From Lachnospiraceae bacterium (GTDB lineage Bacteria; Bacillota; Clostridia; Lachnospirales; Lachnospiraceae), in contig JAFZVZ010000044.1 in assembly GCA_017617545.1 (NCBI GenBank), positions 1-64,000 on the forward strand: 64,000 nt of DNA. The letters run 5' to 3'. The notes beneath the pieces were generated by a model that saw only the letters and a program-made list of their open reading frames with translations, did not search any database and was not told where the DNA came from. The position numbers and the translations under genes were made by a program. This document shows, one piece after another, positions 26,908 through 34,388 of the stretch; within the stretch, counting starts at the first letter, position 1; each line of letters begins with the position of its first letter.

Positions 26908-28523
26908 AGGTTTGTCTGTTGTACGAGAACCGGGAATGGGTGAAGGGGGAGACCTATTACGACTCCGCGAGCATCGTTCAGGATCTCGGACTGAATACAA
27001 TGTTTGCCGTTGCCTCGCAGGAGATCACGTACGAGAACGGCGCCGTGAAGCAGGTGGAGAAACCGGACCAGTTCCTTGCGGAGACGATGCGGAGCGTCAT
27101 GATGGTCCCGCTCACGACGGAGGAGGAGATCCGGTATCGGCAGGAGAGCGTGGAGGACGGCCTGCAGCACGAGGAGATGACGCGAGAGCTCTACCGGATC
27201 AGCAGCGACGTGGTCCTCAGGTGGAATGATCTTGGCAGGGGATACCGTGAGAAAATGAAGCTCGGCAGCCCCATCATGCGCCTGACGGCCGATATCCGGG
27301 TGCTTCATATGTTCTGCGAGGCGCTGACGGAGATCCGCTCTCTGCTTCGGAAGGAGGAGTTTATCTCCAGAGGCTTCAAGGCGTTACGCGAGGAGCTTGA
27401 CGTGGCATTTTCCGAAGAACGGGAGGCCTCGGTTCGGAAAATCCTCGACGACATTTCGTTCTACGTCCACGGGCTTGAACACAAGGAGGACGAGAACCAT
27501 GATACGGTGGTGAAGCCGCGGATCGTGTTTGAGTGCGGGCTGGAGGACGGCCTGAAATTCAGTTCCATGAAGCTTTTAGACATCTCGTCGCAAAATGTGA
27601 GGTTCTTCCGCAGAGGAAGCACGAGGGACAAGCTTCAGAAGTTCCTCAACGGACGGATACCGGATTCATTTTCCGTGACGGAGGATGAGCGGATCCTGGA
27701 GCAGACGCATCAGCTCGAGTTCGAGTCGGTCAGCTACGTGATGCGGCTGACGAAGAATTTTACGAGGGAGTTCCAGACATTTTTCGACCAGCTGCGGTTA
27801 CAGTCGGCGTTCTGCCTCGCGGCGGTACAGCTGCGGCATCAGTTAAACCGCCTCGGAATGACCTGGTGCTACCCTCAGGTGTGCGACCGAAGGGACCTGG
27901 AGTTTGAGGAACTCCGCGAGTTCATTATGGGACTGCAGCAGCGCGTGAACGTGATCGGTAACACGTGCTCGCTTTTGCAGAAGGACCTGTTGATCGTGAC
28001 CGGAGCCAACCAGGGCGGAAAATCCACCTTCCTTCGGAGCATCGGGATCGCCCAGGTGATGATGCAGAGCGGTCTGCCGGTTGTGGCGAAATCGTACCGG
28101 AGCGGGATCTTTCCGCGTATCTTTGTGCATTTTACGCGCCGCGAGGACAGCGAGATGAACAGCGGACGTCTCGACGAGGAGCTTAGGCGTATGAACGGCA
28201 TCATCGAGCAGATCGGGGACGGGTCACTGATCCTCTTAAACGAGTCGTTCGCGACAACGACGGAGAAGGAAGGCTCGGTCATCGCGTACGACATCACGAA
28301 GGCGCTCAAGGAGGCGGGCGTGCGGATCCTCACGGTCACGCATCTTCTTTCATTCGCGAGGCGCGTCCACGAGGAGACAGCGGGACACCCGGAGGCGGGC
28401 GTCGAGTTCCTGTCGGCGGAGAGAAAACCGGACGGAACCCGCACCTACCATATGATCTACGGGCAGCCGGAGCTCACGAGCTTCGGACTGGACCTTTACG
28501 ATTCGATCGTCGGCGGGTATTGA
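26904..28523 (+). CDS. MutS-family ATPase, second of an adjacent pair
   Basis: The 539-residue protein has Walker A GANQGGKST (367-375), a Walker B-like LILLNESFATT and a switch His in TVTHLLSFA. Like its neighbour it lacks MutS domain I and has Asn in place of the Walker B Asp. The two proteins share domain order but differ in sequence, as expected for an old duplication that now forms a heterodimer. ATG 26904 overlaps the previous TGA (ATGA). It is the last gene of the operon; a hairpin with a T run follows at 28557. Confidence 0.87.
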   Translation: MKVCLLYENREWVKGETYYDSASIVQDLGLNTMFAVASQEITYENGAVKQVEKPDQFLAETMRSVMMVPLTTEEEIRYRQESVEDGLQHEEMTRELYRISSDVVLRWNDLGRGYREKMKLGSPIMRLTADIRVLHMFCEALTEIRSLLRKEEFISRGFKALREELDVAFSEEREASVRKILDDISFYVHGLEHKEDENHDTVVKPRIVFECGLEDGLKFSSMKLLDISSQNVRFFRRGSTRDKLQKFLNGRIPDSFSVTEDERILEQTHQLEFESVSYVMRLTKNFTREFQTFFDQLRLQSAFCLAAVQLRHQLNRLGMTWCYPQVCDRRDLEFEELREFIMGLQQRVNVIGNTCSLLQKDLLIVTGANQGGKSTFLRSIGIAQVMMQSGLPVVAKSYRSGIFPRIFVHFTRREDSEMNSGRLDEELRRMNGIIEQIGDGSLILLNESFATTTEKEGSVIAYDITKALKEAGVRILTVTHLLSFARRVHEETAGHPEAGVEFLSAERKPDGTRTYHMIYGQPELTSFGLDLYDSIVGGY

Positions 28524-28556
28524 GGGGACGACCGCCGGGGCAACGGAAAGGGTTGA

Positions 28557-28581
28557 CCGTCAGTGTGACGGACGGCTTTTT
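28557..28581 (+). terminator. Probable terminator of the DUF5724/MutS operon
   Basis: CCGTC (28557-28561) and GACGG (28567-28571) form a short stem with loop AGTGT, followed four bases later by TTTTT. The stem is short but lies 34 bases after the stop and directly before a new promoter. Confidence 0.5.
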
Positions 28582-28582
28582 C

Positions 28583-28611
28583 TTGTGTTTTTGGGGGGCA
28601 TATCGTATAAT
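28583..28611 (+). promoter_or_regulatory. Promoter of the SPFH/Y-x-G-P/radical SAM cluster
   Basis: TTGTGT (28583-28588), a 17-base spacer and a perfect TATAAT (28606-28611) lie 88 bases before the first gene of the cluster at 28699. No other strong promoter is seen before 32738, so the four genes may share this one. Confidence 0.7.
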
Positions 28612-28698
28612 CGAAGCGTATGGGCGTTCTTCGAAACATTTTTGAATTTTCGAATAATAAAGCGCAATAATACGATTGGATTTGGGAGGAAAAAAGAA

Positions 28699-29661
28699 AT
28701 GAACATTCAGGCATTATTCGGGCATCCGTTCACGGCGGAGTTTCACGGAAACGCGATCTACATGGACACGGAGTACGACATGCTGAACCTCACCTTTGCG
28801 GGGACCACGGAGGTTTCTGCCAAAGACCGTGCGGGAGACCAGCGGTCCATCGAATACGTCAACGCGATCGTGAGCATGGAGATCAGCAAGGCGCTCACTG
28901 AGCTTGCGAATAAAAAGGTTCCGTTCAAGACGCTTCAACAGCACATGAACGAGCTGAACGAAGCAGGCGCGGCTGCATTGCGCGCACAGGGCTTTACCGT
29001 GACGCAGTTCGCAGTCCGTTCCGTGGAGCCTACGGAGAGCTGCCGTAAGATCATGGCCCTGAAGGATCAGCAGAAGACGCTGGCCGCTATGTCACCGGAA
29101 CAGCTGCAGAAGCGGGTGGAGGAGGCGCAGAGACAGGCACAGGAAGCCATAGCCAAGCTTTCCCCGGAGGAGCAGCAGAAGATTAACAATGAAGCTTTGG
29201 CACAGATTGAGGCGATGAAGCGCGCGGCGGGGCCGAACGGAGCGAACGCGGCGATCGCAGGTCAGGCCCCGCTGACTGCAGGCAATATGAGAGCAGACGC
29301 AAGCGCGCCGATCCGTCCGAATCATCCAACCATTCCGTCGGGCACTCAGGAGGCAAGCGCGCCGATCCGCCCGAACCATCCGGTAATTCCGTCGGGTATC
29401 GCTTCGGAGGCGAAGGCGCTGATCCGTCCGAACCATCCGACCATCCCGTCGGGTAACGCATCGGTGGGGAATGCACCGGCATCGAATCTTTCGGCGGGCA
29501 ACGGACAGGACATGTCGAATCATATGAAGCCGGCAGGCGGGTCAACGCTTACGCCGAATCACACGGATACGGCAGCCACGGCGCCGAAGTTCTGTCCGAA
29601 CTGCGGCACGGCGACGGACGGAAGCCGCTTCTGCGGCGCATGCGGCACACGCCTCATCTGA
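28699..29661 (+). CDS. SPFH-like protein with Pro-rich repeats and a zinc ribbon
   Basis: Residues ~1-150 resemble the second half of short YdjI-like SPFH proteins (ISKALTELANKKVPFKTLQQ, GFTVTQFAVRSVEP). Residues ~150-180 are a coiled-coil-like helix. Residues ~200-256 hold three copies of an 18-19-residue repeat around IRPNHPTIPSG. The C-terminus is a zinc ribbon (CPNCGTATDGSRFCGACG). The role is unknown; SPFH proteins assemble into scaffolds and the ribbon may bind partners. The next gene also ends in a zinc ribbon of the same type, a link between the two. GGGAGGAAAAAAG precedes the ATG. Confidence 0.7.
   Translation: MNIQALFGHPFTAEFHGNAIYMDTEYDMLNLTFAGTTEVSAKDRAGDQRSIEYVNAIVSMEISKALTELANKKVPFKTLQQHMNELNEAGAAALRAQGFTVTQFAVRSVEPTESCRKIMALKDQQKTLAAMSPEQLQKRVEEAQRQAQEAIAKLSPEEQQKINNEALAQIEAMKRAAGPNGANAAIAGQAPLTAGNMRADASAPIRPNHPTIPSGTQEASAPIRPNHPVIPSGIASEAKALIRPNHPTIPSGNASVGNAPASNLSAGNGQDMSNHMKPAGGSTLTPNHTDTAATAPKFCPNCGTATDGSRFCGACGTRLI
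29299..29466 (+). repeat. Three in-frame repeats encoding IRPNHPxIPSG
   Basis: Three tandem units of 54-57 bases encode ASAPIRPNHPTIPSG, ASAPIRPNHPVIPSG and AKALIRPNHPTIPSG with 3-4-residue linkers. The DNA of the units is similar but not identical, so the repeat is maintained at protein level. Confidence 0.85.
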
Positions 29662-29721
29662 CCCGATTAAAGACGGTAAAGCGTAACGATTGTTGTGAGG
29701 AGAAAGGAGAACGGGAGAACA

Positions 29722-30723
29722 ATGAAGAATTTTTTTAAGAAACTGTTTGGCAAGAAATATCCGGATAGAGCCAACGGACCTTCGACGAGACACGGAAGAG
29801 TGTACGCGGGCCCCGGGTTCTTTAGAAACCGCGCGGAGGGAGTGTATGCCGGACCGCGGATGCGCGACGATGAGTCGATGCTCTGCGTCTACGCCGGACC
29901 GCCGGAAGACCTGGATCCGGAAGTTGAGGACGTCGTCCTCGAGGAAGTTTACAACGGCCCCGGAATGATGGACGAGATCGGATGGGGCGGGGAGCCGGAT
30001 CCCATCGAGGAGCCCGACGCTGAGCCCGATGTCGAACCGGTTTCGGAACCTGACGCAGAGCCCGAAACGGAGCCTGTCGCGGAGCCGGACAGTACATCTT
30101 CGGAAAATGAAGCAGAGAAACCGGCAGAGGATGCTGCGCAGGCAACAAAGCAGGTGCCTGAGGATGATCCGTTGGCACCGGAGTTTATCGAGGATGACCC
30201 TGCCGCGCCGGAATTGATCGACGAGGACGCATCCGGGGAGGAGTCTGCGGAGGAACCCGATGCGGAAGAGCCCACGTATGATAACGAGAGATACGACGAG
30301 GATGATTTCCGGGATATGTCGGCCCCCAATCCGTTTGAGTCTTTGATGGTAGCTGCATATGCAGGGCCGCCGGTGCAGAACGTTCCCATCGGATTAGTGT
30401 ATGCGGGGCCGAACAATATGCCGAATCCTGCGATGCAGCCCAACCCCAATTTGCTGATGACAATGATGGCGTACTTCGGACCGGGTGGTCCGAACGGTCC
30501 GGCTGGAATGCCCGGCATGATGATGCAGCAGCCTGCACAGCCGGTGGATCCTTCGGTGGATCTGGTTCGTCAGGAACACAAATTCTGCCCGAACTGCGGC
30601 GCAGTTGTTCCTCCGACACAGAAATTTTGCAACGAGTGCGGAACGAATCTGTCGAACGAACCGATCCAGAAGGGGATCGCGGTTGACGCAGGGGAGGAGA
30701 CGCCTTCCGATACGGAGGAGTGA
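29722..30723 (+). CDS. Acidic protein with seven Y-x-G-P motifs and a zinc ribbon; candidate radical SAM substrate
   Basis: The 333-residue protein starts with a basic amphipathic MKNFFKKLFGKK. It then has four motifs, VYAGP (27-31), VYAGP (41-45), VYAGP (56-60) and VYNGP (76-80), an acidic Glu-Pro-Asp-rich region (91-205), and three more, AYAGP (212-216), VYAGP (226-230) and AYFGP (250-254). It ends with a zinc ribbon (C289, C292, C303, C306). The spacing of the motifs is irregular, so they look like conserved sites rather than a structural repeat. The radical SAM/SPASM gene starts 9 bases after its stop. I infer it is the enzyme's substrate or partner. No known family was recognised. Confidence 0.7.
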   Translation: MKNFFKKLFGKKYPDRANGPSTRHGRVYAGPGFFRNRAEGVYAGPRMRDDESMLCVYAGPPEDLDPEVEDVVLEEVYNGPGMMDEIGWGGEPDPIEEPDAEPDVEPVSEPDAEPETEPVAEPDSTSSENEAEKPAEDAAQATKQVPEDDPLAPEFIEDDPAAPELIDEDASGEESAEEPDAEEPTYDNERYDEDDFRDMSAPNPFESLMVAAYAGPPVQNVPIGLVYAGPNNMPNPAMQPNPNLLMTMMAYFGPGGPNGPAGMPGMMMQQPAQPVDPSVDLVRQEHKFCPNCGAVVPPTQKFCNECGTNLSNEPIQKGIAVDAGEETPSDTEE

Positions 30724-30732
30724 TCACGACAT

Positions 30733-31752
30733 ATGTATAATCTGAGAATGTGCGTGTGGGAGATCACGCTTGCGTGTTGTTTCTCCTGCAAATACTGCGG
30801 TTCCGCGGGCGGCAAAGCGCGCGAGAACGAGCTCACGACCGAGGAGTGTCTTTCGGTCGCGGATCAGCTCGCCGAGCTCGGTTGTCAGCGTGTGTCCATG
30901 ATCGGCGGTGAGGTGTTCATGCGCCGTGACTGGAAGGACATCGTGAAGCGACTGACCGATCAGGGCGTGCGGGTCAACATCATTACGAACGGGTTCATTT
31001 TCCGAGAGAGTCTGATCGAGGATCTCAAGGAAGTGAATATCGAATCCATCTCGGTTTCGCTGGACGGGCCGAAGGAGGTTCACGACAAATACCGCCAGGA
31101 GGGCAGCTACGACCGTGCGATCCGCGCAATCGAGGAGCTGTTGTCCGCGGGGATTCCCGTGTCGGTCATCAGCACGCTGAACAGTGAAAACGCGAAACTG
31201 CTCGGCGAATTATATAAGATCTTGCGCAAATACAGCCTCTACGCATGGCAGCTGCAGGCATGCTCGCCGATGGGCAACGCGGCCAACAACGGCATCGCGT
31301 TTCAGTTCGACATGCAGGAGGTCATCGATTTCGTCGTCGCCAACATGTACAAGGCGCCGTTTGCCATGGGTGTTGCGGACAACATCGGGTATTTTACGGA
31401 GGCCGAGGGTTCGATCCGCGGCAACCTGAGCGGCAAGGCATTTTTCAAAGGCTGCTCGGCGGGCATCTCGGCGATCGGCATCGACAGTGTCGGCAATGTG
31501 CGCGGCTGCGAGTCGATGTACGACGAACGCTTCAACGAGGGCAACCTTCGCAATGAGTCCCTGCGGTCGATCTGGGAGGATCCCGACCGCTTCGCATATA
31601 ACCGCAAGTTCCGCAAGGAGCTTCTCACCGGAAAATGCGCCGAGTGCGAGCTCGGCGAGTACTGCGCGGGCGGATGCCGATCCTACAATTACTTTGTGCA
31701 CGGCAAGCTGTACGAGTCGCCGTTCTGCGCGGGTGGTGCGAAGAGGGGCTGA
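30733..31752 (+). CDS. Radical SAM/SPASM maturase-like enzyme
   Basis: The 339-residue protein binds a radical 4Fe-4S cluster through C15-x3-C19-x2-C22 and has the usual GGE motif (MIGGEVF) and SLDGP. The C-terminus is a complete SPASM domain: C241...G254-x4-C259, then C302-x2-C305-x5-C311-x3-C315 and C332, enough for two auxiliary clusters. SPASM enzymes commonly modify peptides or proteins (sactipeptide, PQQ and mycofactocin maturases). The total length is short and there is no separate peptide-recognition (RRE) domain visible. It starts 9 bases after the Y-x-G-P protein gene, with GGAGGAG at the end of that gene as ribosome site, so the two are tightly coupled. Confidence 0.93.
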   Translation: MYNLRMCVWEITLACCFSCKYCGSAGGKARENELTTEECLSVADQLAELGCQRVSMIGGEVFMRRDWKDIVKRLTDQGVRVNIITNGFIFRESLIEDLKEVNIESISVSLDGPKEVHDKYRQEGSYDRAIRAIEELLSAGIPVSVISTLNSENAKLLGELYKILRKYSLYAWQLQACSPMGNAANNGIAFQFDMQEVIDFVVANMYKAPFAMGVADNIGYFTEAEGSIRGNLSGKAFFKGCSAGISAIGIDSVGNVRGCESMYDERFNEGNLRNESLRSIWEDPDRFAYNRKFRKELLTGKCAECELGEYCAGGCRSYNYFVHGKLYESPFCAGGAKRG

Positions 31753-31754
31753 AC

Positions 31755-31782
31755 AATACGGCGAATGCAATACGGCGAATGC
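31755..31782 (+). repeat. Perfect 14-bp direct repeat
   Basis: AATACGGCGAATGC occurs twice head to tail just after the radical SAM stop codon. It may be a replication-slippage product; no function is evident. Confidence 0.8.
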
Positions 31783-31846
31783 TGCCTGACAGAGTTGTCT
31801 GTCGATCGGCGCTTCTCCGATCATTACATGAAGAGAGGATATAAAG

Positions 31847-32719
31847 ATGACACCGGAACAAAAACAAAAGTTCAAAAAGATGTTGCTGTTAGGGTTCGGA
31901 GCGACGCTGCTGATCACAGGAATCTGTATTCTGTTCATGGCGAAGGATTCGCTCAGGGATCTGTTCACGGAGATGAAGAAACCGTATGATGCGCTCTCGG
32001 TAGATATGGATGAACTGAAGCCGGGCGACCATGTCACGGTGGATGTAGTGCTCTGCGGTGACTATGTCCTGAAGAGGACGGAAAGCCTCGGGAAGGGGAA
32101 TACGGTTTCCTATTCCTCCGAACGCAGGTATTATCCTGCGATCGTGCTTGGGGAGAAGGACGGTCATTATATCGTCGACCATATGATCCTGGTCAGCACG
32201 GACGGCAAGGTCAAGAACATGAACAAGGCTGTGGAGGCGTTTGAGTCGTGGTGGAACGGTGAGACGGATGAGATGCCGACCAAGGTTGTGTACTCCGTGG
32301 ACGGCCGCGTAGCGAAGCTGAAGGATGATGAGCTGAAACTGCTCAAGAAGTATTTCGGGGATGACGATTACAGTGATTACACCGTGCCGTACGTTGTGAA
32401 GCCTCTCTGGGATGAGTGGGGCGGAAAGCGCGGCAGCGGCCTTTCAATGGTGATCACCTGCCTGGTCGTTTCAGCGCTCGGCGCGTTTATGCTGTTCCGT
32501 GGATTACGTGTCGGCAAGAAGAAGGCGAAAGCCGCGGCGCCGGCAACTCAGGCACCGGTTGCGCAGACGCCGGTGTACCAGAATCCGCCGTATCAGGCAC
32601 AGGCACCGGCTGTGGATCAGAATCCGCCGTATCAGGCACAGGCACCGGCTGTGGATCAGGATCCGCCGTATCAGGGGCAGACACAGAACAATGACCAGAA
32701 CCCTCCGTATCAGGGGTGA
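31847..32719 (+). CDS. Two-span membrane protein with NPPYQ tail repeats
   Basis: The 290-residue protein has membrane helices at about residues 11-31 and 200-218. Between them lies a ~165-residue, probably extracytoplasmic domain that carries HVTVDVVLCGDYVLKR and is otherwise unrecognised. After the second helix and a basic stretch (GKKKAKAAA), a Pro/Gln/Ala-rich tail contains four PPYQ motifs, two inside perfect 13-residue repeats. Regularly spaced Tyr motifs in a cytoplasmic tail, next to a radical SAM gene, make it a second possible substrate; this is speculative. AGAGAGGATATAAAG precedes the ATG. It is probably the last gene of the cluster. Confidence 0.65.
   Translation: MTPEQKQKFKKMLLLGFGATLLITGICILFMAKDSLRDLFTEMKKPYDALSVDMDELKPGDHVTVDVVLCGDYVLKRTESLGKGNTVSYSSERRYYPAIVLGEKDGHYIVDHMILVSTDGKVKNMNKAVEAFESWWNGETDEMPTKVVYSVDGRVAKLKDDELKLLKKYFGDDDYSDYTVPYVVKPLWDEWGGKRGSGLSMVITCLVVSALGAFMLFRGLRVGKKKAKAAAPATQAPVAQTPVYQNPPYQAQAPAVDQNPPYQAQAPAVDQDPPYQGQTQNNDQNPPYQG
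32581..32676 (+). repeat. 39-bp tandem repeat encoding PPYQAQAPAVDQN units
   Basis: Two perfect head-to-tail 39-bp copies (32581-32619 and 32620-32658) are followed by a partial third. Perfect identity at DNA level points to recent slippage or recombination. Confidence 0.9.
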
Positions 32720-32737
32720 GTTGCACTGTCGCAGAAC

Positions 32738-32766
32738 TTGACAAGTACCATTGATTTGACTATAGT
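32738..32766 (+). promoter_or_regulatory. Consensus promoter of the zinc-uptake gene group
   Basis: A perfect TTGACA (32738-32743), a 17-base spacer and TATAGT (32761-32766) lie 65 bases before the start of the small CxxC protein gene. I looked for a classical Zur palindrome near it and did not find a clear one. Confidence 0.8.
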
Positions 32767-32830
32767 ATGTAATCGTTGGGAAATCGCGGAAAAGCGGTTG
32801 CCCGATTAATTCCGGGAAAGGAGACAGACG

Positions 32831-33154
32831 ATGAAGACTTCGAAGACCGAACGGATCATTCGACGTGTCGCGGGCCTGCTGGCGGTAGTCATGCTGGCTG
32901 TTGTTCTGTTCTCCTCCTTCTATATTGCCGAGGAGTCCGGCCACCGTTGCACCGCCCATTGCGAGAGCGAGGAGTGCCCGGTTTGTGAGACGCTTCGCCT
33001 GTGCAAGGCCGCGCTTCATCAGATCGGTCTCGGGGTTGTCCTTCTTGTTTCCATGGTCATCCCGACGATTCTGAGCACTGTGACGAAGAGCCTTCGCGTT
33101 TACACGCTGACACCGGCGTCGTTAGTGTCCCGGAAGGTACGATTGAACGATTGA
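32831..33154 (+). CDS. Small membrane protein with Cys motifs, linked to zinc uptake
   Basis: The 107-residue protein has an N-terminal signal/membrane helix (about residues 13-31). A short outside loop, HRCTAHCESEECPVC, is rich in His and Cys, and a second helix follows at about 64-84. Small proteins of this form sit beside zinc or cobalt uptake genes in other Firmicutes; I infer metal binding at the cell surface. AAAGGAGACAG precedes the ATG. The next gene is znuA, with its own promoter between. Confidence 0.6.
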   Translation: MKTSKTERIIRRVAGLLAVVMLAVVLFSSFYIAEESGHRCTAHCESEECPVCETLRLCKAALHQIGLGVVLLVSMVIPTILSTVTKSLRVYTLTPASLVSRKVRLND

Positions 33155-33293
33155 ACAGACCATTATGGCAGGAACATGCCGTCCCGCCATCGGTATACTA
33201 TGCCCTCGTGTAACCCCGCCGGAAGCGGTGTTGCGCGTTGTGCGCATGCATTGCCGTTGACGGAGCGTATTCCTATGCGATAACGGTCTGTTT

Positions 33294-33322
33294 TTGTCAT
33301 TTTCCGACAAATCAGTTATAAA
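33294..33322 (+). promoter_or_regulatory. Promoter of znuA with the CATTTTCCG word in its spacer
   Basis: TTGTCA (33294-33299), a 17-base spacer and TATAAA (33317-33322) lie 28 bases before the znuA start. CATTTTCCG (33298-33306) overlaps the end of the -35 box, the same arrangement as at 56920 and 36048. Confidence 0.65.
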
Positions 33323-33349
33323 ACATCGATAATACGGAGGTTTGTTTCA

Positions 33350-34324
33350 ATGAAACGAAAGATTCTTATACTGGCCGTCGCCGTACTGGCGCTCGGCTGT
33401 CTTACCGCGTGCGCCGGCAACAATGCCGACAACGGAAAAATAAAAATTGTAACCACGATTTTCCCCGAGTATGACTGGGTGATGAACATTCTCGGAGAGA
33501 ACCCGGGCGGTGCGGAAGTCACGATGCTTTTGGACAGCGGCGTGGACCTTCACAGCTTCCAGCCCACGGCGGAGGACATTCTCAAGATCGCATCCTGCGA
33601 TATGTTCATCTACGTCGGCGGCGAGTCCGACGCGTGGGTGGAGGACGCGCTTCGCAACGCTCAGAACAAGAACCGCGTCGTCATCAATCTCCTTGAGGTG
33701 CTCGGAGACAAGGTGAAGGAAGAGGAACTTGTCGAGGGCATGCAGGGTGAGGAAGAGGAAGACGAAGACGAGGGGGAAGAGGAGCCTGAGTACGATGAGC
33801 ATGTATGGCTTTCCCTGAAAAATGCCGATATCCTCACAAGCGCGATCGCCGAGAAACTCGCGCAGATCGATCCGGACAACAAGGGTGTGTACGCCAGTAA
33901 TCTTTTCCAGTACAAGACAAAACTGAAGAGTCTCGACGAAGCATACCAGTCGGTCGTCAACCAGGCGTCCGTGAAGACGCTTCTGTTCGGTGACCGCTTC
34001 CCGTTCCGCTATCTTGTGGACGATTACAATCTTACCTACTATGCGGCGTTCGTGGGCTGCTCGGCGGAGACCGAGGCAAGCTTCGAGACGATCGCGTTCC
34101 TCTCGAAGAAGGTGGATGAGTGCTCGCTTCACGCGGTGATGACCATCGAGGGAACGAACCATCGCATCGCGGAGACGATCGTGCAGAATACCGCGACGAA
34201 GGATCAGAAGGTCCTGTCGCTTGATTCAATGCAGTCCGTCACGGCGACGGATGTCAAGAACGGGGTGACCTACCTCGGCATCATGGAGAAAAACCTTGAT
34301 GTCCTGAAGGAAGCGCTGAAGTAA
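33350..34324 (+). CDS. znuA: ZnuA-like metal-binding lipoprotein of an ABC importer
   Basis: The 324-residue protein has a lipoprotein signal with lipobox LTAC (C21) and the cluster A-I pattern of Zn/Mn-binding proteins: IVTTIFPEYDWVMNI, DSGVDLHSFQPTAEDI, then DEHVWLSLKNADIL. The ligand histidines lie in LHSFQ and EHVW. An acidic loop (EEEEDEDEGEEEPEYDE) replaces the His-rich loop usual in ZnuA and may capture metal. Zinc is the likely ligand, though manganese is possible. The gene precedes a ZnuB-like permease, but no ATPase gene is present between or after them. Confidence 0.88.
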   Translation: MKRKILILAVAVLALGCLTACAGNNADNGKIKIVTTIFPEYDWVMNILGENPGGAEVTMLLDSGVDLHSFQPTAEDILKIASCDMFIYVGGESDAWVEDALRNAQNKNRVVINLLEVLGDKVKEEELVEGMQGEEEEDEDEGEEEPEYDEHVWLSLKNADILTSAIAEKLAQIDPDNKGVYASNLFQYKTKLKSLDEAYQSVVNQASVKTLLFGDRFPFRYLVDDYNLTYYAAFVGCSAETEASFETIAFLSKKVDECSLHAVMTIEGTNHRIAETIVQNTATKDQKVLSLDSMQSVTATDVKNGVTYLGIMEKNLDVLKEALK

Positions 34325-34388
34325 GAGCAGGGCGGAAGAGACACTCCGGCCAAAGTTGTTTCATTCTACGAAAAGGGGTAACGATGGT

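Noticed and set aside
29299-29466. Regular repeats that might suggest a CRISPR array
   Set aside because: The units are in frame inside a protein gene, contiguous without unique spacers, and conserved at protein level. No cas gene is present in the window.
29722-30723. Assignment of the Y-x-G-P protein to a known triceptide or splicease precursor class
   Set aside because: Known cyclophane cores need a side chain at the third position and splicease sites read X-Y-G; Y-A-G-P fits neither, so no class was assigned.
32581-32676. 39-bp repeats considered as an attachment site or array
   Set aside because: They are in-frame codon repeats for PPYQ units within a gene, with no integrase or mobile gene nearby.
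32738-33350. Zur operator palindrome near the zinc-uptake promoters
   Set aside because: ATCGATAATACG near 33325 has only a vague resemblance to the Gram-positive Zur box and no matching half-site.
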